The position numbers and the translations under genes were made by a program. The notes beneath the pieces are model-generated. The model saw only the letters and a list, made by a program, of their open reading frames with translations, had not been told where the DNA came from and ran no database searches. Shown piece by piece: positions 8,471 to 16,264 of a stretch of DNA of 64,000 nucleotides; the first letter of the stretch is position 1; every line of letters begins with the position of its first letter. Location: contig JAYZEN010000002.1 of the NCBI GenBank assembly GCA_036337295.1, forward strand, positions 1-64,000, in the 5' to 3' direction. This DNA comes from Ketobacter sp036337295 (GTDB lineage Bacteria > Pseudomonadota > Gammaproteobacteria > Pseudomonadales > Ketobacteraceae).

Positions 8471-9277
8471 ATGCTGTCTGACAACTACCAAAATCGCTTC
8501 GGCGGCATTGAACGCCTCTATGGTGCCGGCGCCCTGGACATCCTGCAGCGGGCCCACGTCTGCGTGGTGGGCATTGGCGGCGTGGGTTCCTGGGCGGCAG
8601 AGGCCCTGGCCCGCACCGGCGTGGGCGAAATCACCCTGGTGGACATGGACGAGATCTGCGTGTCGAACACCAACCGGCAGATCCATGCCCTGGGCGGCCA
8701 GTTCGGCCGGGCCAAGGTAGAGGCCATGGCAGAACGCCTGCTGGCCATCAACCCGGAGCTGCGTTGTCACCCCGACATGGATTTCGTCACCGTGGCCAAC
8801 GTGGCCGAAAAAATGCGCCCGGAGTTTGACTTTGTGCTGGATGCCACCGACAGCGTCAAGCACAAGGTCGCCATGATCGTCTATTGCAAACGCAACAAGA
8901 TTCCCATTTATGTGGTCGGTGGTGCCGGTGGCCAAACCGATCCCACTCGCATTCATTACGCGGACATCACCCGGGCGGAGCAGGACCCATTGCTGGCCCT
9001 GGTGCGTAAAAAGCTCAGGCAGGATCACGGCTATACTAGTAACCTGAAACGTCGCTTCAGTGTCGAGTGCGTTTATTCCGATGAGCCTGTGCTGTTTCAG
9101 CAGGCAGACGGCAGCGTTTGCTCCACCCGGCCTCCGGCCCACGCCGACAGTAGTGTAAGGCTGGACTGCGCCGGGGGCATCGGCGCCTCCACCTGTGTGA
9201 CCGCCACCTTTGGATTTGTGGCCACTTCACGTATTATCAAAAAAATATTGGATAAGGCACACCGAACTGAGCCATAG
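8471..9277 (+). CDS. tcdA: tRNA threonylcarbamoyladenosine dehydratase
   Basis: TcdA (CsdL) is an E1-like enzyme that activates and dehydrates t6A37 in tRNA to the cyclic form ct6A, using ATP. The 268-residue protein has the nucleotide motif VVGIGGVGSWAAEALARTG, the adenylation residues SNTNRQIHA, the DATDSVKHK block, a VGGAGGQTDP loop and, near the C-terminus, GIGASTCVTATFG. I chose the ATG at 8471 (MLSDNYQNRFGG) over an upstream TTG because family members begin with this block. The usual partners csdA and csdE are not adjacent. Confidence 0.92.
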   Translation: MLSDNYQNRFGGIERLYGAGALDILQRAHVCVVGIGGVGSWAAEALARTGVGEITLVDMDEICVSNTNRQIHALGGQFGRAKVEAMAERLLAINPELRCHPDMDFVTVANVAEKMRPEFDFVLDATDSVKHKVAMIVYCKRNKIPIYVVGGAGGQTDPTRIHYADITRAEQDPLLALVRKKLRQDHGYTSNLKRRFSVECVYSDEPVLFQQADGSVCSTRPPAHADSSVRLDCAGGIGASTCVTATFGFVATSRIIKKILDKAHRTEP

Positions 9278-9307
9278 TCGGTGGTTAATGGAAGTACGGA
9301 TAACAAT

Positions 9308-10993
9308 ATGAAACACCATAACTCATTTAGTTTATTTAATCTTTGCTGCGCCCTTTTGTTGTGGGCCAGCAGTGCCCTCACCTTTGCACAGAACACTCTC
9401 TATCTGGACATTGCCGGCCAACCCATGGCGCTGGAATTGACCCCCAGAAACATCGATCGCTATGGCATCCAGCCGGCAGACCCGGCAACGCGTTTCTATG
9501 CGGTGCAGCTGCAGGATTTCCCGGAGAGTAAAGGCCGGGCCGCCTACATCGACGGCCAATGGCAGGGCCTGCTGCTCCATGACGGCCAGCTTCACCTGAT
9601 CAGCGCACTCAGCGCTGAGGGTGAGGCCAAAAGCGCGCTGACAACCAACCGCTTTGTGGCCCAGACACTCAACCAGGACCTGAGTCTGGGGCAGTGTGGA
9701 TTTACCCCTAACGTGTCAGCCGCGACACAATCCCCCGCGGCCGCCAGCCAGACCATTACTCCCCGCAACTTTACCCCGCGTGCCCTGCAGATCGATTACG
9801 ACACGTACTGTGACGATACTGTGGAAGGCGTTTGCCTGGTCGGCCAGCTGACCCTGGTGTTTGACAGCCAGTTCGAATCCGATTTTGGTTCCAGTTATCA
9901 GTCCCAGGCCATCGCCATCACCGAATACGTGGACCTGCTGTACCAACAGGAATTCAAGATCGCGTTCAACAAGCTGCGCATGGCCTTCGGTTCCGGTGAC
10001 CAGTTTGGCGGCGGCAACGACATCGAAGCGGTATTGGACGACATGGAAGCCCAACGGGTGGACGGTGATACTGCCGCGTTTGATCCCAATGTGTTTTCCA
10101 TTCTGCATTTCATCAGCGGTCGCAACTACGCCGACGCCGGCCCCGCCATCGGCATCGCCTTCGGCCCCACTTACGCCAGCTTCCCCACTCCGGATTTTCC
10201 TTTACTCTGCTCCGGATATGCCATGGGCACCTCACAAGTATTCGGCAGCGGCAGCAATCGTACCGCCCTGACCTCCATCATCGTCGCCCATGAAATCGGC
10301 CACAATTTCGGTTTCCTGCACGACGGTGTTGATCCCGGCGTCACCTCCTGTTCGTCCTCAGCCTTCATCATGGCCGCGGAATTGAATCCTTCAGCCACCG
10401 GGTTTTCCACTTGTTCCCACGATGCGCTGGCACCCAACCTGAACGCCATCAGCAACATCGAAACCTGCTTCGACTTCCCCATCAACGCCTCGCTGGTGGT
10501 GGATGACAGCAACCCGACCGTTGCCGAGCCCGGCGCCATCATCAATACCCGCTATGACATCAGCGGCAACGCCCGCAGTGACCGCACCCTGAACCTCCGA
10601 CTCAGCGGCAGCATCACCAGCAGCGCCGCCACCCTGATCAGTGCCAGTGTGGACAGTACCCCCTGCACCCTCAGCAGTGGCAACACCCAGTACACCTGCA
10701 ACATCACCAACGCCAGCGTGCATTCCCTGGAACTGGAGTTGCAAACCGCCCTCAGCAATCTGAGCATCCGTCATCAGGTGGCCAGCACCGACGGGGATGA
10801 TTACGACGTGGACAGCGCAGACAACCAAGTGGTGGAGACCATCAGCGTGGACTTCGACGGCTCCAGCGGAGATTCCGGAAACCAGGCGTCTCTTGACAGC
10901 AAAGGCAGCGGCGGCGCCCTCTTCTGGCTATCGCTTAACCTGATCGTTCTGCTCTTGGCCAGACGACGCAACAAGGCCCCGTCACCATCGTGA
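9308..10993 (+). CDS. Secreted zinc metallopeptidase with GlyGly-CTERM-like tail
   Basis: A 561-residue exported protein. The N-terminus is a signal peptide (MKHHNSFSLFNLCCALLLW, cleavage probably after ALTFA). The catalytic signature HEIGHNFGFLHD (His328, Glu329, His332, His338) is the metzincin HExxHxxGxxH/D pattern of reprolysin-like M12 enzymes. A beta-rich region of about 150 residues with a propeller- or adhesin-like DUF11-style pattern follows. The C-terminus, GSGGALFWLSLNLIVLLLA then RRRNK, has the Gly-Gly, hydrophobic helix and Arg cluster of GlyGly-CTERM proteins, which are processed by rhombosortase and exported by type II secretion. It probably acts on extracellular proteins. No sorting enzyme is in the window. 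Confidence 0.82.
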   Translation: MKHHNSFSLFNLCCALLLWASSALTFAQNTLYLDIAGQPMALELTPRNIDRYGIQPADPATRFYAVQLQDFPESKGRAAYIDGQWQGLLLHDGQLHLISALSAEGEAKSALTTNRFVAQTLNQDLSLGQCGFTPNVSAATQSPAAASQTITPRNFTPRALQIDYDTYCDDTVEGVCLVGQLTLVFDSQFESDFGSSYQSQAIAITEYVDLLYQQEFKIAFNKLRMAFGSGDQFGGGNDIEAVLDDMEAQRVDGDTAAFDPNVFSILHFISGRNYADAGPAIGIAFGPTYASFPTPDFPLLCSGYAMGTSQVFGSGSNRTALTSIIVAHEIGHNFGFLHDGVDPGVTSCSSSAFIMAAELNPSATGFSTCSHDALAPNLNAISNIETCFDFPINASLVVDDSNPTVAEPGAIINTRYDISGNARSDRTLNLRLSGSITSSAATLISASVDSTPCTLSSGNTQYTCNITNASVHSLELELQTALSNLSIRHQVASTDGDDYDVDSADNQVVETISVDFDGSSGDSGNQASLDSKGSGGALFWLSLNLIVLLLARRRNKAPSPS

Positions 10994-11121
10994 AAACCGT
11001 CACAGTTTTGGTCGTTTATCCATCAGAGATAGTGGCTGTGTGAAAGAAATAACAGTGGAATACTCCTGAACACCCCCCCAGCTACTAAACTGGAGGGATT
11101 AAGACCTTGCAGGAGTATCCC

Positions 11122-12330
11122 ATGGCCATTTTCCATCAAGACGCTTTTTTCTGGCGACTGATCAACCTGACCCGATCACTGTCCACCGAAACCGACAAGT
11201 GGAAACTGTTCAGTAACATTCTGAATGAATGCCAGGGTATCACCCATTGCGACGGCGCCACCCTGTATTTACTGGAGGAGGACGAAGCCGGCCCGCGCCT
11301 GGACTACGCCATGATCCAGAACAAATCCCTGGGCCTGAATCAGAAATTCTGTGAGCCGGGTCAATCCGCCCTGACCCCCATCCGCGTACAGACCACCGAT
11401 TCCGATAACAACCAAACCCACAGTATCGCTGCCTATTGCGCGTTGCAGGCCAAGTCTGTGTGTGTGGAAGATGTCTACAACTCCACCCAATTCAACATCT
11501 GCGGCATCAAGGCCTTTGATGACCTGTTCGACTACCGCACCCGCTCGGTGCTGTCAGTGCCGGTGATCAAACCCGGGCGCCGGGTGCTGGGGGTCATCCA
11601 GTTGGTGAATCCGCTCAATCCGCTGTCCGGCACTGTGGCCCATTATTCCGAAACCCAGATTGCCATCATCGAATCCCTGGCGGCCCTGATGGCAACGATT
11701 CTGGAAAGCGCTGAGCTCGAGCACGCCGAGGGTGGGCTGCTGGTGCGGCTCTCCCAACCCAAAGGCACCGACGCCATATTCGAACGGGTGCTGGACGAAG
11801 CCATGCGGGTCACCCGGGCCGACGGCGGTACCATCTACTGGTATCGGGACGACGCGCCCAAGCGTCTCGAGTTCGTGGCCCTGAAAAACAATTCCCTGAA
11901 CCTGGCCTTCACCGCATTCGAGTCCGAATCCAGGGACATCTCCCCATTACTGCTGGAGGTGGATGGCGAGCCCAATTTGCACAATGTGGCAACGTTCACC
12001 GCCATCAGCAAACAGGTGGTCAATATCGATGACGCCTATAACAACACCACCTTCGATTTCTCGGGCATGAAGAGCTTCGACCAGCAATACGGCTATCACT
12101 CAAAATCGTTTCTCAGTGTGCCACTGCTGAACCATGCCCAGGAGGTAATTGGTGTCATGCAGCTGATCAATGCCCGCAACGCCTTCAACCAGGATGTGAT
12201 TGCTTTCTCCAGCCAGTTGGAGCCGTTGGTGAAAGGGTTGGCCTCGTACGCCGCCATGACCCTGGAGAACGACATGCTGGTGCACGCCAAACACACTGAT
12301 AAGACAATCAGAAAAGCCGTTAATCCATGA
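11122..12330 (+). CDS. Tandem GAF-domain protein without output domain
   Basis: A 402-residue cytoplasmic protein with two GAF domains (about residues 20-195 and 210-390) and nothing else. The two repeats match each other: NICGIKAFDDLFDYRTRSVL against DFSGMKSFDQQYGYHSKSFL. This resembles the F-x(n)-D/E region of the cyclic-nucleotide-binding GAFs of phosphodiesterases and cyanobacterial adenylate cyclases. The ATG at 11122 has CAGGAG 6 bases upstream. A cyclase-like gene lies 0.7 kb downstream, so a role in cyclic-nucleotide sensing is possible but is inference; dimerisation-only or other small-molecule binding are alternatives. Confidence 0.82.
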   Translation: MAIFHQDAFFWRLINLTRSLSTETDKWKLFSNILNECQGITHCDGATLYLLEEDEAGPRLDYAMIQNKSLGLNQKFCEPGQSALTPIRVQTTDSDNNQTHSIAAYCALQAKSVCVEDVYNSTQFNICGIKAFDDLFDYRTRSVLSVPVIKPGRRVLGVIQLVNPLNPLSGTVAHYSETQIAIIESLAALMATILESAELEHAEGGLLVRLSQPKGTDAIFERVLDEAMRVTRADGGTIYWYRDDAPKRLEFVALKNNSLNLAFTAFESESRDISPLLLEVDGEPNLHNVATFTAISKQVVNIDDAYNNTTFDFSGMKSFDQQYGYHSKSFLSVPLLNHAQEVIGVMQLINARNAFNQDVIAFSSQLEPLVKGLASYAAMTLENDMLVHAKHTDKTIRKAVNP

Positions 12331-12600
12331 CCGGTCCCGCCGCGAGCCCCCTGATTTTGGTAATTTTTCACAAAATACCTCGGTAATTTGCCAATAAAAA
12401 ACCATGCCGAATGCTACTACTATTTGAATCAGGCGCTTAAGAACACCGCGAGCACCCTTCGTTCTAAGTGCCTGCCCCGAATACCAAGTTCGGGGAACTC
12501 ACAACTATGCGAGCACCAACTGGCCATGGGTATGGACGCTCTGGAACGGTCAGTATGTGTTGGTAAGGGATGCGAGCCCCTTACCAACACTTTTTTAATC
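12331..12600 (+). ncRNA. Candidate structured RNA with four GCGAGC(A/C)CC motifs
   Basis: This non-coding stretch has three predicted hairpins: 12432-12472 (12-bp stem with one GU pair and one bulge, 16-nt loop), 12475-12495 (CCCCGAA/TTCGGGG) and 12557-12590 (13-bp perfect stem with a T-run). GCGAGCCCC or GCGAGCACC occurs at 12342, 12448, 12509 and 12572; the second lies in the loop of the first hairpin and the fourth begins in the loop of the terminator. It may be the 3' UTR of the GAF gene or a separate small RNA. I saw no convincing promoter and match it to no known RNA family. Confidence 0.45.
12557..12596 (+). terminator. Strong rho-independent terminator
   Basis: A 13-bp perfect stem, GTGTTGGTAAGGG and its complement, closes an 8-nt loop (ATGCGAGC) and is followed by six T. 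Confidence 0.85.
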
Positions 12601-12623
12601 TTGGGTCCGGCTTCCGGGGTTAG

Positions 12624-12866
12624 TTGGAGAGAACATACAGTCAACATGGTAACGCAATGCACGCTGTGAAACTTGATATTCAGTCTGCCCTCCAGCAGGC
12701 GCAAAGCTGGCTCAAATACGAAGGCATCGTACAGGTTCAAGCCTCAAAGACCCCTAATGGGGATGCCCTCGTGGTGCTGACCAATTGCAACCCGGCCGCA
12801 ATCACCGCACCAGTACCCTCCTACTTCCAGGGTTTTCCCGTCATTTACTGTCAAACTGCTCCCTGA
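12624..12866 (+). CDS. Small hypothetical protein
   Basis: An 80-residue reading frame starting at TTG 12624, or 69 residues if started at ATG 12657. There is no signal peptide or membrane helix. It reads as alpha (IQSALQQAQSWL), then beta (IVQVQASKTPNGDALVVL), then a proline-rich turn and YFQGFPVIYCQ, a pattern seen in short domains that precede or resemble protease pro-segments. I do not recognise the family. It sits alone between a terminator and the cyclase-like gene. Moderate doubt remains that it is a gene at all. Confidence 0.45.
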   Translation: MERTYSQHGNAMHAVKLDIQSALQQAQSWLKYEGIVQVQASKTPNGDALVVLTNCNPAAITAPVPSYFQGFPVIYCQTAP

Positions 12867-12881
12867 GTATCCTATTTGTAC

Positions 12882-12945
12882 ATTGGCATCATAAATCGCT
12901 GGGTTTATACTTGAACAATTGAGTGAATAACGTTGTACAAAAAAC
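12882..12945. promoter_or_regulatory. Inverted repeat upstream of the cyclase-like gene
   Basis: TTTGTACA and, about 50 bp on, TGTACAAA form an eight-bp inverted repeat in the AT-rich 160-bp region before the large cyclase-like gene. It could be a regulator site that forms a loop. This is inference only. Confidence 0.3.
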
Positions 12946-13025
12946 GACCCAGCTCGCATTAACATGGGTCCCCAAGGTGCTTTGCGCGCTGCACGAGTCT
13001 AGCGGACAGGATTCGAGAACGTTTC

Positions 13026-16000
13026 ATGCGATGCCCAAACTGTGGGGCTGATAATCCAGCTTTTCACGCATTTTGCTACCAATGTGGCAATAAAGTAGCC
13101 CAGCATTCCTCCAATACTGAAGGTGAGTTCTCTGCGCCACGAACACAGGACCTGCAGCCCGAGCTGAAGAAGGTCACCATCCTGTTTGTGGATATCACCA
13201 ACTCGGTTCAGCTCATACACAAGCTCAAGGCCGAAGACAGCGCCGATTACCTGGACCCGACCATCTCCTCCCTTAAGCAGAACGCCCACCGTTACGGCGG
13301 CATGATCAACCGGGTGGATGGCGACGGCATGATGGTGATCTTCGGGGCCCCGGTGGCCTATGAAGATCACGCGGTCCGGGCCTGCTACGCGGCGTTGGAT
13401 ATGTTGAAGTCGGTGAAAGGTGAATTTGAACGCACCGGCATTGCGGTACGCATCGGCATCCATTCCGGTGAAGTGTTGATGAAGCCGTTTTACAACGACT
13501 TTTCGGTGGATTATGAAGCGCTGGGGCCTACTGTGTACCTGGCCCATCGCATGGAAGTGCTGGCCCACCCCAATACCGCGGTGATCTCCAAGGACACCTA
13601 CAACGCGGCCCAGAAACAGATCCGGGTGGATGACCTGGGCCCGGTGCAGGTAAAGGGCCTGGATGAGCCGGTGGAGCTGTACCAGATCCAGGGCCGCGTG
13701 CGCCAGGATGAAGGCAACGAGAGCAAGCTGGGTGACACCCCGTTTGTGGGACGCGACAACGAGATCAAGCTGATCCAGCAGAATCTGGCGGAGACCCGGG
13801 AGCACTTTGGCCGCTGTGTGGCCATTTGCGCTGAGCCCGGGGTGGGTAAGTCCCGCCTGGTGACCCGCGTCCTGCAGGGTATCAATCCCACCCAGTATCA
13901 TGTGCTCACCACCGCCTGTGACTCACACAACCGCAGCACAGCCTATCTACCCTTTTCCAATATCATCCGTTGCTGGCTCAACGTACAGGACTCCGATTCG
14001 CAACTCGACATCGCGCAGAAACTGCGGGATAGAATCGCCAACCTGAATGAGAGCTTCGCAGAACACCTGTCGGCGTATCACTTTCTGCTGGATCTGCCGA
14101 TCCAGAACCAGAGCTGGAACAGCCTGGAGCCGGTGCAAAAGCGGCAGCGGGCGCGAAAAGCCATGCGGGCCTTACTGGACGAACTGGCACGCCAGAAACC
14201 GCTGGTCATTCTGCTGGAAGATCTGCACTGGATCGACGGTGAGAGCCAAACCCTGCTGGAACAACTGGTCAAATCCGTTCATGACCACAACAGTCTGTTG
14301 ATTGTGACCTATCGTCCGGAATACCAGGCCAGCTGGTTGAATGAGAATGTGAGCCTGCTGGAGTTGAAACCGTTCACCGATCTGGAGTCGAACGACTACC
14401 TGAAAGGCGTGTTGGGCAAGGACCCGAGCCTGATTACCCTGCGCGACGAAATCAGTCGTCGCTGCGAAGGCAATCCCCTCTATATCGAGGAAATGATCCA
14501 TCACCTGATGGACAGCAACCTGATCTGGGGTGAGCCCGGTAGCTACACCTCAGGCCTGAATAGTCTGCCGGACACCTTGCCGCTCACCATCCACTCGGTC
14601 ATTTCCACCCGCATCGACCGGCGCTCCAAACTGGCCAAGAATATCCTGCAGGCGGCTTCCGCCATCGGCCAACGTTTCTCCACCGGGCTACTGGATTACA
14701 TCACCGACATTCCCCGCGACTACGCCAAACACGCCATTGATGAGCTGGTACAGTGCGGACTGGTGATCAAGGCCAGCGATGGGCTCAACGACGAGTTCCA
14801 GTTCAAGCACGCCCTGGTGCACCAGGTGACCTACGACTCCATTCCCCGGGAGCGCAAGCGGCTGATCCACGCCAGTCTGGTGAATGCCATCGAGTCCCTG
14901 CACAAGGAGCGCCTGGAAGAACATGTCTACCGCCTGGCGGAGCACGCCTATATGGGCCAGTACTGGCACAAAGCGGTGGAGTATTACCTCAAGGCCTGTT
15001 ACCACGCCATCGGCCGCTCCTCCCACCACCAGGCTGTATTGTTGTTGGATCGGGGACTGGAGGCGTTGCGGCACCTGCCCCTGAACAAAGATACCCTGGG
15101 TCAGCGCATTGATTTCCTGGCGGTTGGCATGAATGCACTGATTCCCCTGGGGGAACAGGATCGCCTGGTGCGGGATCTGAAAGAAGCGGAAAAACTCTGT
15201 GACGCCGTGGGTGAGCCCAAGCGCACCTGCTCAATCCTGTGTCAGCTTACCAACGCATTGTGGATGGTGGGCAAACACCAGGAAGCATTCACTGCGTCCA
15301 GCCGGGCGGTGGAACTGGCCAACGAAATTCAACACGTGCCACTGCAAATCGCTGCCAGCTACAATCACGCCATGGTCTACCATGCCATGGGTGAGTTCGA
15401 CAGCTGTATCCGGCTGGAGCAAGGCATCCTCAGAATTCTGACCGGAGACATGGAGGTCAGCCGCCTGGGCTGGACCGGTTACCCCAGCGTGTTCTGCCGT
15501 ACTTTTTATGGCAACAGCCTGGTGGAACTGGGGCGGCTGGCGGACGCAGAAAGCGTCATCCAGCGTGCTGTCGAAATTGCAGAAGGCGCTCAACACCCCT
15601 ATTCCAAAGCCATGATTTACGACACCTACGGCTACTATCTGCTGGCGGTGGGGAATTACCAGAGTGCCCGCAGCATTCTGGATACGGCGCTGACCATCTG
15701 CGATGAATTTGCCATCCACACTATGGTGCCCGCGGTCTCGGCCAAACTCGGACAGGCGCTGGTGGGCAGCGGTGAGTTGCAACTGGCAGAAAAGGTGCTG
15801 GAGCAGGCAGTACAACCCAGCTGCTATCGCAAAGGCGGGCGTTACACCTGGTTCTATCTGTTCCAGGCCATGGCGGAACTACAGCTGGCGTTAAACAACA
15901 TCGACAAAGCCCATCTTTATGCACGGAAATCCTTTACCGTCACCAGCGAAACCAACGAGAAGGCCCATCACGGCTGGGCCTGCCTGACGCTGGCCAAGGT

Positions 16001-16247
16001 CCACAATGCCATGGATCAGCAACGCCAGGCCGACAAGCTGATCGACCTGGCGCTGGACATCGCCAAGCAGAAAAACATGGCGCTGCTGGGTTATCAGGCT
16101 GCAGTCTACAACGCGGAAGAACTGCAGCGCCGGGAAGACCACGACGCCAGCCTGGTGTATCTGGAGCTGGCCCATGATTTTGCACAGATCACCGGCCATC
16201 GCCCCTTTTTGGATAAGCTGCATTACTTGAAAGACCGGATTGCCTGA
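13026..16247 (+). CDS. Class III cyclase-like / AAA ATPase / TPR signalling protein
   Basis: A 1073-residue multidomain protein. A zinc ribbon comes first (CPNCG at 3-7, CYQCG at 17-21). A class III cyclase domain (about 45-225) follows with metal-site Asp56 in LFVDIT and Asp100 in VDGDGMMVIFG. Next is an ATPase module with Walker A PGVGKS (271-276) and Walker B LVILLEDLHWID near residue 395. The C-terminal half consists of helical TPR-like repeats. In the cyclase domain the usual transition-state Asn is Tyr171 (GPTVYLAHRME; Arg175 is kept) and the substrate Lys position appears to be Arg96, so catalysis is uncertain. The architecture is that of bacterial cyclase-AAA-TPR proteins of unclear role. 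The upstream tandem-GAF gene is a plausible partner. Confidence 0.85.
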   Translation: MRCPNCGADNPAFHAFCYQCGNKVAQHSSNTEGEFSAPRTQDLQPELKKVTILFVDITNSVQLIHKLKAEDSADYLDPTISSLKQNAHRYGGMINRVDGDGMMVIFGAPVAYEDHAVRACYAALDMLKSVKGEFERTGIAVRIGIHSGEVLMKPFYNDFSVDYEALGPTVYLAHRMEVLAHPNTAVISKDTYNAAQKQIRVDDLGPVQVKGLDEPVELYQIQGRVRQDEGNESKLGDTPFVGRDNEIKLIQQNLAETREHFGRCVAICAEPGVGKSRLVTRVLQGINPTQYHVLTTACDSHNRSTAYLPFSNIIRCWLNVQDSDSQLDIAQKLRDRIANLNESFAEHLSAYHFLLDLPIQNQSWNSLEPVQKRQRARKAMRALLDELARQKPLVILLEDLHWIDGESQTLLEQLVKSVHDHNSLLIVTYRPEYQASWLNENVSLLELKPFTDLESNDYLKGVLGKDPSLITLRDEISRRCEGNPLYIEEMIHHLMDSNLIWGEPGSYTSGLNSLPDTLPLTIHSVISTRIDRRSKLAKNILQAASAIGQRFSTGLLDYITDIPRDYAKHAIDELVQCGLVIKASDGLNDEFQFKHALVHQVTYDSIPRERKRLIHASLVNAIESLHKERLEEHVYRLAEHAYMGQYWHKAVEYYLKACYHAIGRSSHHQAVLLLDRGLEALRHLPLNKDTLGQRIDFLAVGMNALIPLGEQDRLVRDLKEAEKLCDAVGEPKRTCSILCQLTNALWMVGKHQEAFTASSRAVELANEIQHVPLQIAASYNHAMVYHAMGEFDSCIRLEQGILRILTGDMEVSRLGWTGYPSVFCRTFYGNSLVELGRLADAESVIQRAVEIAEGAQHPYSKAMIYDTYGYYLLAVGNYQSARSILDTALTICDEFAIHTMVPAVSAKLGQALVGSGELQLAEKVLEQAVQPSCYRKGGRYTWFYLFQAMAELQLALNNIDKAHLYARKSFTVTSETNEKAHHGWACLTLAKVHNAMDQQRQADKLIDLALDIAKQKNMALLGYQAAVYNAEELQRREDHDASLVYLELAHDFAQITGHRPFLDKLHYLKDRIA

Positions 16248-16264
16248 TCAACCACATTGCCTGA

